From the NCBI RefSeq assembly GCF_002379095.1, contig NZ_NBZV01000023.1:1-64000 (forward strand): DNA of 64,000 nt, given 5' to 3'. The position numbers and the translations under genes were made by a program. Shown piece after piece: positions 27,401-35,419 of the stretch. Source of the DNA: Polaromonas sp. AER18D-145 (GTDB lineage: Bacteria > Pseudomonadota > Gammaproteobacteria > Burkholderiales > Burkholderiaceae_C). Each line of letters begins with the position of its first letter. Positions within the stretch are counted from its first letter, which is position 1. The notes under the pieces were generated by a model. That model did no database searches, was not told where the DNA came from, and saw only the letters and a program-made list of their open reading frames with translations.

Positions 27401-29821
27401 GTTGGCAAAGCTGAGCGTGCGCAATTGGTCAAGTTCCGTGCGGTCCAGGTAGCGTGTGGCGATGCACAAGCCCTGGCGCATGGTTTCAAACAGTTTTTGC
27501 AGCACCATTGCACGCTCTGCCGGCTTTGCTGAACGCAGCACCTGAGGGGCATCTGCCCATTCCCCTTCATCAGCGGCCAGGTCGTCAATGTCCTGGTACG
27601 TGATGCGGACCAGGCCCAACTGCTCCAAATTGGGGTTATTGAACCGCCAGCCGCGACGTAGATCGTAAAAGCTGCGGTAACCCAAGATGGAGCGCATGGC
27701 GTCCTGCACTTGGCGCCGCGCATTGCCCTTGACATCCGGTTGCTGCATGTACTCCGCCCGAACGGCGGCGTCGTCTCTGTCAAAACCAAGGGCCTCGAAC
27801 ACGGAATTGGCGACTTCTTTTTCCGACAGTGGTTTTCCTGAGGTTCGCTCAAGTGCTGACAACAATGCCGCGCGCGTCAACAGAACTTGCAAGAAGTCAT
27901 TGAAATGACCTGCCTGCAACGCTGCGTCTTGCCGGTTGTCTGAGAAACCAAGGACTTTCTTGGCTTCACGTGATAGCTGGTGGTCTTGCTCGTACAGATA
28001 GCGAAGCGAAGACAGCGTCAGCATGGTGGTGGCCGAGCTGCGACCCTCACCGGAAAGGGATGTCAGGCGCAAGGAATCCTTGCCTGCGGTTGCGTGACTG
28101 GTGTTGCAGGCCAGACAAAAGCGGAAGCTGCCAGGGATGAACCAGCCATTTAGGCCTTCTGCGGTAGTGGAGACGCCATCAGGGCGAACTTTGACAGCCT
28201 GGGGAACGAATTTCTTTTGGGTGCTCTTTACGCGCCACTCACCATCGGCTCGCTCCTCCACCCAAGTTTCGGGGTATCGCTCCGGATCCGCATCATTCCA
28301 TTGACGTTCAACATCAGGCATGAAAAAGCCGAACTTGATGCCGTCGTCCTCGTGCTGTCTTTCATCGATGTTGCGGCGCTGCAAAATCCGACCCTCCGGG
28401 CCCTCTGCGTCCCAGACCGACACGTATTCTTGGCCGCAATCTCTGCAAAAGTGGACGTTGTACAGGTGCCGTGCACGGTCGCCCGCGACGAACTGCTGTC
28501 CATACAGGGTTACAGCACGCTTTCCTGGGGCCTCCAGCGTCGCGTAGACCTTGCCCCCGCCAGATATGAACTGGTGCAGCTTGAACGCAAACAGTGACTT
28601 GCCGGAGGCGTCTACAACGTTGTAGGCCCGCAGCAGGAACTTCTGCAGGTAATCGTTGCATTGCTGCTCCGGCAGGCCGGACGCCGCCGCCAGCAGGCCA
28701 GCGGCGTCCTTGAGGGTCTTTGGCTTTGCCCGGCGCGGCTTGTTGCTTTCATATGTCAAACCCAGCGTCAGTTCTACCCAAACCGATACGGGGTGGCCGG
28801 CCATGTCGGCAAAAGACAGGTCTGCTGGAACGCCTGCTTCGATGGCACTGGCCAGCTTGGGGGCGACCGTTTTTTCAGTCTCAGCTTCGGGGGTGGTGCG
28901 TTTGAGCGTTTCTGTGACGATATTTCGGCTGGGAATCGCAGTGCCAAACAAACGCGTTGCAACGCCCGCGACGGCGGCATTGCGCTCCATCTCAGTGCCG
29001 TCGGTCGCCATGGTGGCGGACGTGCCGATACAAATGAGCTGGTCTGCAAGTGCCTCACGAACTCGACGGACCAGAAGGGCAACATCGGCCCCTTGCCGCC
29101 CACGGTAGGTGTGCAATTCATCCAGCACCAGGAACCGCAACCCCTTGGCGTTGGCCACCACTTGCTGGTCAATGGCGTTTTGACGGGTCAGCAGCAACTC
29201 CAACATCATGAAGTTGGTTAGCAGGATATCTGGCGGGTTGGCCTTCATTGCCTCGCGCTCTTCAGTGTCTTCCTGACCGGTAAACCGACCGAACGTGACG
29301 GCCCGGGAAGCGGGGTCAGCGCCAAGGAACTTTTTGAGCTCTTCCAACTGGCTATTGGCCAGAGCATTCATGGGGTAAACCACGATGGCCCGCGTGCGCG
29401 GTGTCTGGTCGATTTGCTTGGCTTTCAGGCAGGCATCGACGATGGGGATGAAGTAAGCGAGCGATTTGCCTGACCCAGTGCCGGTGGTGAGCACGTAACT
29501 CTCACCAGACGCCGCCAAGCTGATGGCTTCCGCCTGGTGTTTGTGCAGGGGCAAGGAATGGCCAGCAGATGAATCGCTTTTACCAAAGCGAAAAATGTCC
29601 GCGCACAAAGGGTGCAGGTGGCCAGCTTGAACAAAGGCCTCGACGGTACCGCCCTCTTTGAAGTTGGGGTTGACCTGGATTAGCGGCTCTGGCCAGAACT
29701 TTTGGGAGTCGTATTCGGCATCCACAAAGGTGCGGATGTCATCCGCTTTGATGCGGGTAAAGCTGCGGGTGAAATCTGAATATTCATTAACCAGATGTCC
29801 ACGAAATTCGAAAACGTCCAA
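24497..29821 (-). CDS. DUF1998 superfamily 2 helicase with nuclease-like C-terminus
   Basis: A 1774-residue protein, the first gene of the operon. The N-terminal motor shows Walker A (LTTGTGSGKSLAYFIP), DELH (FLVLDELHTYRGRQG), SAT (IGTSATM) and motif VI (NYAQRSGRAGRAGQP). Cys clusters suggest zinc sites (CRDCGQEY, CLACNTSH, CPSCGYGHF...CVSCDASL). The DUF1998/MZB region follows (FFEAAEGGAGVL, CEAGCYRCLLSYY). The last 110 residues (YDDYNLVVFIDGPHHDKTA then DEQGFLVVRFPKEQ) resemble Vsr-type nucleases. DISARM splits helicase (DrmA) and DUF1998 (DrmB) into two proteins; Druantia DruE fuses them. The nuclease tail could make it the effector. Confidence 0.85.
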   Translation of the reverse strand: MDVFEFRGHLVNEYSDFTRSFTRIKADDIRTFVDAEYDSQKFWPEPLIQVNPNFKEGGTVEAFVQAGHLHPLCADIFRFGKSDSSAGHSLPLHKHQAEAISLAASGESYVLTTGTGSGKSLAYFIPIVDACLKAKQIDQTPRTRAIVVYPMNALANSQLEELKKFLGADPASRAVTFGRFTGQEDTEEREAMKANPPDILLTNFMMLELLLTRQNAIDQQVVANAKGLRFLVLDELHTYRGRQGADVALLVRRVREALADQLICIGTSATMATDGTEMERNAAVAGVATRLFGTAIPSRNIVTETLKRTTPEAETEKTVAPKLASAIEAGVPADLSFADMAGHPVSVWVELTLGLTYESNKPRRAKPKTLKDAAGLLAAASGLPEQQCNDYLQKFLLRAYNVVDASGKSLFAFKLHQFISGGGKVYATLEAPGKRAVTLYGQQFVAGDRARHLYNVHFCRDCGQEYVSVWDAEGPEGRILQRRNIDERQHEDDGIKFGFFMPDVERQWNDADPERYPETWVEERADGEWRVKSTQKKFVPQAVKVRPDGVSTTAEGLNGWFIPGSFRFCLACNTSHATAGKDSLRLTSLSGEGRSSATTMLTLSSLRYLYEQDHQLSREAKKVLGFSDNRQDAALQAGHFNDFLQVLLTRAALLSALERTSGKPLSEKEVANSVFEALGFDRDDAAVRAEYMQQPDVKGNARRQVQDAMRSILGYRSFYDLRRGWRFNNPNLEQLGLVRITYQDIDDLAADEGEWADAPQVLRSAKPAERAMVLQKLFETMRQGLCIATRYLDRTELDQLRTLSFANLREPWGFTEDERPLPAKWFITSRPADDNRPRGRKQNIEDYLVIGSSRSRLGRELRKGSTWGGENPFYKQVNDKSYPDVINALLRAAESYGLVRKEETDVGQMGWQLNGSSLLWAAGDGRSVTQSHDNIFFRNLYRNISRLLAEPAHQLFDFEAREHTAQVEQEDRMEREARFRFTEKDRSEWMKAHGTELNWLPVLFCSPTMELGVDISSLNTVYMRNVPPTPANYAQRSGRAGRAGQPALVITYCAAQSPHDQYYFRDPVRMVHGQVNPPTLDLANRELVQSHMQAIWLAETGKKLGNSIRDLLNMDKSDALPITDDLESDLGKPQAQKRAHQRGLAVLAMLKDELTPERAPWYTPTWPESVFQRAYLEFDGSLNRWRDLYRATARQIELNFKIENNPAASERERREAQQRHNEARKQRDLLLAGDSAFNSDFYTYRYLASQGFLPGYNFPRLPLLAYIPARRGNIGRESFLSRPRFLALSEFGPYSLIYHEGSQYRVTKALLTITSQDQVSEGAKLTTEVARLCPSCGYGHFRSQRDADRCVSCDASLSGAEEVKNLYRIENVSTKRAERITANEEERTRQGYEMQTTLQFAEADGKLQVVMSEVSDAEGPLLELQYGPAATIWRMNYGWRRRKEKSVRGFMMNPVTGHWVGGVDEAGEENGDDAPPDKTPPQRIVPFVEDRRNILVVRPSHRLGVMSASSMTTLQYALKRGIEAVYQLEESELVGEPLPNRDNRQSILFFEAAEGGAGVLTRIATEPHALAAVAAEALEILHFQRPEAGQPWTQKTLVEELDEHGKSICEAGCYRCLLSYYNQPDHPLIDRKDAVAKGLVLDILCRLTASKLALGTQGRAPEQHSAELARMSTSSLEQAWLVYVESHGHRKPDRAQHTIESVHTCSDFFYDDYNLVVFIDGPHHDKTAQQDKDEAIDRKLDEQGFLVVRFPKEQALWPPIFAKNADLFGAGQNE

Positions 29822-29949
29822 AATGACTCCCCATATTGCTTTTTGGCACAGTATGCCAGCCCTCAGGCGTGAAGCATCCGACTGATTGAGGGGAAAATTG
29901 GCTTGGGCCAGATTTGGTTACTGGTTGCCTCTTCATCCGTGTAGATCCC
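29822..29949. other. Upstream region of the defence operon
   Basis: This short gap must hold the promoter for the 20-kb minus-strand operon, because no other gap in the operon is longer than about 20 bases apart from the micro-ORF junction before the HNH gene. I could not pick out a confident -35/-10 pair. The IS3 remnant begins directly behind it, so insertion may have altered the original upstream control. Confidence 0.3.
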
Positions 29950-30588
29950 AGTTATGGACCGCGCAGACGACCTTTTCGAAAATCCGGCATTTCTGTCATG
30001 GCTGCCAGGCTAAATCCTGTTCAGCCTGGTTAGTCGTCATCATTACTTCTGGGGCCATGCACTTTCGGCCGGCACGTGCGAGCAGTTCTTTGGCCATACG
30101 CGTGCACCTGATCGGGTGTGGGTCACGGACATCGCCTACATTCGCACCTGGCAGGGCTGGCTTTACTTGGCCGTGGTCATGGACTTGCATGCGCGAAAGA
30201 TCGTAGGCTGGTCAATGAAGCTCACCATTGCCCGTGAAATCGTTCTGGATGCTTTGATGATGGCTGTCTGGAGGCGCAAGCCTACGCAGAGTGTCCTTGT
30301 GCATTCCGATCAGGGTAGCCAATACGGTAGCGATGACTGGAAGCGTTTCTGTTAGGCCAATAACCTTGAGCCCAGCATGCGCCGCCGGGGGAATTGTTGG
30401 GATACGCGGTGGCGGAATCCTTCTTCAGCAGCTTGAAGAAAGAGCGTATCCGCAAACGCATCTACAAGACCCGTGACCTTGCCCGTGCGGATGTCTTTGA
30501 CTACATCCAGGTTTTTTACAATCGCAGTCGTCGCCACAGTCACCTGGGCGGCATCAGCCCCGAGGCATTTAAACGTGCCTCAGTTTGA
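29950..30588 (+). pseudogene. IS3-family transposase remnant (orfB)
   Basis: Degenerate integrase-core transposase. The pieces read, in order, RAPDRVWVTDIAYIRTWQGW with the first Asp, LVHSDQGSQYGSDDWKRFC with the second Asp, RRRGNCWD, and AVAESFFSSLKKERIRKRIY with the Glu, ending in SRRHSHLGGISPEAFKRASV. A stop after KRFC at 30353, inserted bases near 30385 and a missing base in the WDNAVAE codons near 30400 break the frame, and the 5' part is also damaged. The element can no longer encode an active transposase. It marks an insertion boundary beside the defence operon. Confidence 0.85.
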
Positions 30589-30633
30589 GGCCAGGATTTG
30601 TCAACCGTTCCGTGGGAAGTCCAATGCATAAAG

Positions 30634-30716
30634 TTGTTTACGACTTTAGAATGACGTGTTGTCAAATCGTAACGCCGCAAAGGCGCATGAAACCTAGATG
30701 CTTGTTTACGACTTTA
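30634..30716. repeat. 15-bp direct repeat beside the IS3 remnant
   Basis: TTGTTTACGACTTTA occurs at 30634-30648 and 30702-30716, 68 bp apart; a degenerate inverted copy (CAAATCGTAA) lies between them. They follow the transposase remnant and may be binding sites or leftovers of the element end. Confidence 0.4.
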
Positions 30717-30729
30717 ATTGCAAGGAACA

Positions 30730-30768
30730 CCGGTGGGAAAGCTGCAGCAATCGCAGCTGGCCCACCGG
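30730..30768 (+). terminator. Strong hairpin, probable terminator
   Basis: CCGGTGGG...CCCACCGG with an inner GCTGC/GCAGC stem, followed by CCTTATTT. The stem is long and GC-rich; the T-run is weak. No further gene is supported from here to 31119. Confidence 0.5.
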
Positions 30769-31119
30769 CCTTATTTCATTGGCGCGGCAAATGGCCTGCT
30801 GCAGGAAGCTCGCACCTAATCCAGTAACCTGCCCACGGTCACCAAATTCACACGCACGTAAGAAAAAACGCTTCTAATCGATGCATGCCTCAAGTAGGGC
30901 GGCTTGCAGAACGCCTGCGTTCTTTGAGTGGAAAGTACCTCGTTGCTTCGCAGGTTCAAGCGCCTGTTCTGGCAATAATGAATTGGGGTCACTACTTGAA
31001 ACCCAATCGGCGCCTCCGAAAAGTGCTTACGCAGGCGAGCATGACTAAGCCGCAGGTCCTGGACAACAGGAAACCGCCGCCATGCAGTCATTCACACATC
31101 ATCGAAAGCGAGTTCACAC

Positions 31120-31641
31120 ATGCATGCCGATCGAGCGGTAACAGCGGGCCATTCGCCTGCCTCAAGTTCCAATGACGGGGAATCGACCCAAGCCAGTGGT
31201 GGCCATGCGGCGCTGGTAAGCAAACTGGTCGCCTACTTGAAGGAAAGTGGTCGACAAACGTGGGAAGAAGTGAAGTTCAAAGTCTTTGCCGCCGCGGAAA
31301 TGATCAACTGGGCCACCAGCACGGACATCGCACCGGTGCACGCCGACGTTTTCTCGCTGCGACAAACTCAGGACAAGGCGCAGGCGAACCCATGCGTCTA
31401 CCAGGTGGTGGTCACCCGCTCGGACTTTCTCGCCGCGATGGCACAGCGCCAGCAGCGCGCCGCCTGTGAGCTGATTTCCGAGGGCTTCTACTTCGTGGCA
31501 CCCGTTGGCGTCGTATCCCCCCACGAGCTGCCCGCCCCGTACGGTTTGGGCACCTCCGACCAGACCGGCTTCACCGTCGTCCAGGCTCCGGTCTTCACCA
31601 AACACCTGCTGCAGCCGCCGCCCTTCGCCGCAGCTTCCTGA
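31120..31641 (+). CDS. MmcB-like PD-(D/E)XK fold protein, active site altered
   Basis: A 173-residue protein whose layout resembles MmcB and related plasmid DNA-repair nucleases: VHADVFSLRQTQ (Asp strand), then VYQVVVTRSDFLAAMAQRQQ, then FYFVAPVGVVSPHELPAPYG. In the relatives I recall, the second strand reads YEVKVSR with the catalytic E-x-K; here it is YQVVVTR, so both catalytic residues are gone. The protein may therefore bind DNA or a partner without cutting. It stands alone between the IS3 remnant and the next leader-controlled methyltransferase gene. The family call is from recalled patterns and needs a profile search. Confidence 0.5.
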   Translation: MHADRAVTAGHSPASSSNDGESTQASGGHAALVSKLVAYLKESGRQTWEEVKFKVFAAAEMINWATSTDIAPVHADVFSLRQTQDKAQANPCVYQVVVTRSDFLAAMAQRQQRAACELISEGFYFVAPVGVVSPHELPAPYGLGTSDQTGFTVVQAPVFTKHLLQPPPFAAAS

Positions 31642-31744
31642 CCGGCGCCTACGGCCGCCGGCGGGTCCTGCGGTATCTCTCGCGAGACCATTGGCCACGA
31701 CCGTTTGACGCGGTTTGGTGCCTCTGGTCAAATCAAAAAGCTTT

Positions 31745-31904
31745 CGGCATAGACCGATTTCGCTGACCCAGTCAGCCTTCACCTTGAGTCGCAGCGCAAC
31801 GCTGTCGGCTCGCTTATCTCAACGGCTCAACCGAGTCATCCGTTTCAACCCACCGGGGCCCTGCCCGTTGGGGCGGTGCTTCGTCTTAAAAAGTCGAATC
31901 TCCA
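31745..31904 (+). ncRNA. Structured 5' leader RNA, copy 3
   Basis: P1 CGGCATAGACCG at 31745-31756, P2 GCTGACCCAGTCAGC at 31762-31776, an extra GCAGCG/CGCTGT stem, and P3 CCCACCGGGG/CCCGTTGGGG at 31849-31873 precede the methyltransferase gene. The final hairpin (TTCG/CGAA across the AATCTCC ribosome binding region) is weak in this copy. The TTTCG before P1 and the CGCTGAC after it match copies before 41617 and 43580. Confidence 0.55.
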
Positions 31905-33476
31905 ATGAAACTTCTTCTCAAACAACTTTGCATGATCGAGTCGATCTTGCCGTTCCTCGCCGTGCGTTCGCTTTTCGCGGCCTGGGAAGGCGAATTCACC
32001 TGCGATCCCCAGTACTGTCGAGTTGTGGACGGCACCGTCGAAGGCACGCATCGCGATCTGTGGCTTCCTGGCGCGGATACACCGCTGCTCAAGGCCACGT
32101 ATGCGGGCGACAAGCTCAGCATCGCCCTGGACACTGGCCAACGCCTGCCGGATGGCATGTCGGCCCTTCTGGTGGCGATGGGGCTGGTTTTTCGCGGCGG
32201 CGAGAGCGGAACTTCCACTCACACCCCCTTGGATGCCGAAGAGCTCTACACCCGTGCTCTGGATCTGGACAACACGTGGATGGTGCTGCGCCGCATGGCG
32301 CCGAACCACCCCACGAGCGAGGATCTCGTGCGAAATGCGCAGGTGCTGCTCGGGCTGGCCAACGCCTGGCATCAAACCACATTGGCAATTGGCAACACCG
32401 GCGGCTCGCCGGCGCTGGAAAAGCAGGCCGCCCAGCTGATGGCGAAGGCGGATAACTTCCATGCGCTGAACATCCCCGGCCTGGAGTCCCTGAAACTTCT
32501 GCCTGACTACCGGGGCTCCGCGCTCACGGCCATGTTTACCGGCCGCGACCACGAGAGCCTGGTGTGCAGCGTGAAGCTGGACTGGGCGGCCGGCAGAATT
32601 GCGTCGTCGGGGCCTCAAGCCCCGCAGCGCAAGCCCGGCAAGTTCGATGTGCGTCCCACGCGCGTGCCCCAGAACATCCTGGACGTGCTAGGTGGTGTGG
32701 TGATCGAGGGACATGAAGTCTCCATCATCCAGCGGCTGGCCAGCGCGTTCTACGCAAAGGTCAATGCGTTCATGCAGGACATCGGCGGCAAGTGGTCGAC
32801 ATCGAGGCAGGCGCACGTCTTTGAGGACGATCCGGCTCCGGTGCTGGAGGAAATCCTCCGGACAGGGGAGGTTTTCACTTCCAGGGAATATGAGTTTTTC
32901 GAAACTCCTGCGCCGCTGACTGCTCGGGTTGTCGCGAAGGCCTGCCTTGAGGCAGGAATGAAGGTGCTTGAGCCAAACGCTGGTGGTGGCGCGTTGGCCA
33001 TGGCAGCAGCTGAAATTGTCGGGCGTGAGAACGTGACGTGCTATGAGTTGATGGGCCGAAACGTCAAGAAACTCAAGGCATTGGGCTTCCAGCTCGACGG
33101 GCCGCGGGACTTTCTTGCGATCACGCCTTCGGAAATCTACGATCGCGTGCTCATGAATCCGCCGTTCGCGCATTTCAGGGACTCCGAACACATAATTCAC
33201 GCTTTCAAATTCCTTCGGCCTGGCGGCGTCCTGTCAGGCATCGCGTCAACTACGTGGCAAACCCACGATACGGCACCCGCGCGGAGGTTTCAGGCGTTCG
33301 TCGCAGCTCTGGGAGGGGAAGTCGAACAGGTACCCGCCGGCGCCTTCAAGGCGTCCGGAACTGATGTACCGACAACGTTGCTGGTGCTGAGAAAGCCAGG
33401 CGTCGCGAACGCGAACGCTCTGGAGGTCGAGGTAACAGCTCCACAGCAAGCCCCTGCCCAGGTATGCTTGTTTTAG
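31905..33476 (+). CDS. Orphan DNA adenine methyltransferase-like protein
   Basis: A 523-residue protein. The C-terminal 200 residues are a SAM-dependent methyltransferase: motif I reads MKVLEPNAGGGALAMAAAE and the catalytic motif reads YDRVLMNPPFAHFRD, the NPPF form of N6-adenine enzymes. The N-terminal 300 residues are an unassigned domain without clear motifs. No restriction gene accompanies it, so it may protect the element against host restriction or regulate transfer. It is a single-gene unit: structured leader in front, terminator behind. DNA methyltransferases are among the genes reported behind the radC RNA motif, which fits its leader. Confidence 0.75.
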   Translation: MKLLLKQLCMIESILPFLAVRSLFAAWEGEFTCDPQYCRVVDGTVEGTHRDLWLPGADTPLLKATYAGDKLSIALDTGQRLPDGMSALLVAMGLVFRGGESGTSTHTPLDAEELYTRALDLDNTWMVLRRMAPNHPTSEDLVRNAQVLLGLANAWHQTTLAIGNTGGSPALEKQAAQLMAKADNFHALNIPGLESLKLLPDYRGSALTAMFTGRDHESLVCSVKLDWAAGRIASSGPQAPQRKPGKFDVRPTRVPQNILDVLGGVVIEGHEVSIIQRLASAFYAKVNAFMQDIGGKWSTSRQAHVFEDDPAPVLEEILRTGEVFTSREYEFFETPAPLTARVVAKACLEAGMKVLEPNAGGGALAMAAAEIVGRENVTCYELMGRNVKKLKALGFQLDGPRDFLAITPSEIYDRVLMNPPFAHFRDSEHIIHAFKFLRPGGVLSGIASTTWQTHDTAPARRFQAFVAALGGEVEQVPAGAFKASGTDVPTTLLVLRKPGVANANALEVEVTAPQQAPAQVCLF

Positions 33477-33489
33477 AAGACCCATTGCA

Positions 33490-33525
33490 ATCCCCCGACC
33501 AGCTGCTGGCGGGGGATTTGCATTT
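33490..33525 (+). terminator. Rho-independent terminator
   Basis: ATCCCCC-gaccagctgctggc-GGGGGAT followed by TTGCATTT. It closes the methyltransferase unit. Confidence 0.65.
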
Positions 33526-33752
33526 GTGCCGCCCGTTTTATGAGCTGGTCGAACTTTGAAAGACCAAATAGCGCTTAGTTTCCCCGGAGAAACTGTCAAT
33601 CAGGCAGAAGCGTCCAGACAATTCCGCTGGTGCGCCGGCCAAACGCCGAGGCAAGGTGGTGACGCTCAACAAGCCAGAACCGACTCGTTGCGCATCATCT
33701 TCAAGCCTCCGTCGATTCAATAATGGAAATCGAACCTACCCGGAGCCCCCAC

Positions 33753-34334
33753 ATGAAGACACGACACGCCATCGCGGCCGTCCTTTCACTTTTCGCCTGC
33801 GCGACCTCCGCCCATGCCGATGCCCGATCGACCATGGAATACTTTTGTCCGTCGGACACACCGGCTCCGGCGTGGAAGAAGCAATGCTTCGACGGCCCAG
33901 CAAGCGCGCAACGGGTGACGGTGTTCATTTCCCCTGCTGGTCAGGACACCGGGCGGCCGGGCAACTTCTACATTGGCCTGCGAACCGATGGCAACGTCCG
34001 GGGTCTGTTCGATGGTCGCCAGTGGGTTGGGAGCGAGGGCGGTCTGTTCCCACCTGCTGCAACCGTCCAGGATCTCAGCACCCAGTCGTTCGTGGTCATC
34101 AAGGACCTCTTGATCTGTGGCATGGCCGGCTATGGCAAACATGAACTGTGGGCCGGCTACGGGGCACTCGATCCGGAAAAGGAGGTCCTGGTGGAGAACT
34201 ATCACCGCGCCGCCAACCCCAATCACACCCCGCAGTACATGAGGCAGGTTTACATGCAAAACGACATGACACGCGGTGAAAAGGCATGGAACGTCCTGAA
34301 GTTTGACTGCGAAAAGTTTGTCGACACGCCCTAA
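33753..34334 (+). CDS. Secreted hypothetical protein
   Basis: A 193-residue protein with a clear Sec signal peptide (TRHAIAAVLSLFACATSAHA, cleavage likely after AHA), so it is exported to the periplasm or beyond. The mature part contains several Cys (YFCPSD, KKQCFDG, LLICGM, KFDCEKF) that could form disulfides, and beta-rich stretches. The ATG follows CGGAG by eight bases; an earlier in-frame ATG would hide the signal peptide. I do not recognise the family. The neighbouring secreted nuclease suggests a surface or conjugation-related function, as inference only. Confidence 0.65.
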   Translation: MKTRHAIAAVLSLFACATSAHADARSTMEYFCPSDTPAPAWKKQCFDGPASAQRVTVFISPAGQDTGRPGNFYIGLRTDGNVRGLFDGRQWVGSEGGLFPPAATVQDLSTQSFVVIKDLLICGMAGYGKHELWAGYGALDPEKEVLVENYHRAANPNHTPQYMRQVYMQNDMTRGEKAWNVLKFDCEKFVDTP

Positions 34335-34488
34335 GGGTTCGTTCACCGCTGCAGCTGGCCATCGGATCGCGGCCAACCGCCGGTGCGGACGGCGTCAGGG
34401 CTCATAACCTCCAGCGCTTGCGCTCAACGCATAGGATTTGCACTGTTGAGCAGGACAGAACGCGCATCTTCATCCAGACAATGGCTGA

Positions 34489-35235
34489 GTGCACTCACAT
34501 TCGGTCATTGCTGCCTCCGCGGACACGGCTCCGTCTCTCTCCATCCCAATGGACGCCGAGGCAATCCCACTTGACGAGATAGCCGCCGCCGCCAAGGCGC
34601 CTGCATCGCCCCATTGGTATCCACTGCAGCCGAACTTGTGCGAGTTGATGCACGTTGTTCCCGCGCAGAGTGCCGCGCTCGAACGCACAACCGTCCTCAC
34701 CTGGGCCTACTTGAAGTCGGGCGGGATCTCCTTTGAAGAGCTGGTCGCCCGGGTTCTAGGCGGGGCGCACAAAACCACAAAGAAAAAATACGTTCGCAGA
34801 GCACTGCGCGGGCTGGTCAAGATCGGTGCCGTCACTTTGTTCGTCCTCGCCAGTGATCAGCCACCAGATCTGCCGGCAGACGTTGATCGGGATGCGGAGG
34901 ACGGCGAGACGCCCATCGGCAGGCGCACGGCCGCACACCTGACCCGCGAGGGCATGACCTGGATGCGCAGGGCCTGGCATGCCAGATTCCTGAGCCTCGG
35001 AGGGCGTATGGGGAACCTTTCATGGATCCACAACGAGTACCTGCAGGAGGAAGAGGAAGGCAAGGGCAACGAGGCCTACTGGATAGAGCGGATCGGCGGA
35101 GGCGACGGTTCACAGCATTCCCCCCACGAAGGCGAAATATCGACCCTTCTCGGCGGCGTAGCACTTTCGTCAATCTTTGACCTCCATCTTGTTCTGAACA
35201 AGCGCAAGCCACGAGGCCGGTCAGGCACCAAGTAG
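34489..35235 (+). CDS. Hypothetical protein, possible winged-helix
   Basis: Up to 248 residues (GTG at 34489; an ATG at 34549 is the alternative start). The middle contains LERTTVLTWAYLKSGGISFE then KKYVRRALRGLVKIGAVTLF, which could form a helical DNA-binding domain. The C-terminus is charged and low-complexity (LQEEEEGKGNEAY, NKRKPRGRSGTK). It is not exported. No family is recognised. It lies between two genes for secreted proteins but is about 150-185 nt from each, so it may have its own promoter. Confidence 0.5.
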   Translation: MHSHSVIAASADTAPSLSIPMDAEAIPLDEIAAAAKAPASPHWYPLQPNLCELMHVVPAQSAALERTTVLTWAYLKSGGISFEELVARVLGGAHKTTKKKYVRRALRGLVKIGAVTLFVLASDQPPDLPADVDRDAEDGETPIGRRTAAHLTREGMTWMRRAWHARFLSLGGRMGNLSWIHNEYLQEEEEGKGNEAYWIERIGGGDGSQHSPHEGEISTLLGGVALSSIFDLHLVLNKRKPRGRSGTK

Positions 35236-35419
35236 GCCGGTCGTGCAGCCGCGCGCTGCGCGCCGTCCGAAGATTGATCTCCGCCCCTTCGCTGCGTGGC
35301 GTTAGCCGATCCAGCCTCAGCTATTCTTCCCCGCGCGGCACCTTGCGCGGTTGACAGCGCACCGGACAGTGAGAAGATAAACCGTGCAGATATATCTGCC
35401 AATTTTTACGGAGAGTCCC

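Noticed and set aside
16575-29821. BREX system because of the PglX-like methyltransferase
   Set aside because: No pglZ phosphatase, brxC ATPase, brxL or Lon-like gene accompanies it; helicase content fits DISARM better.
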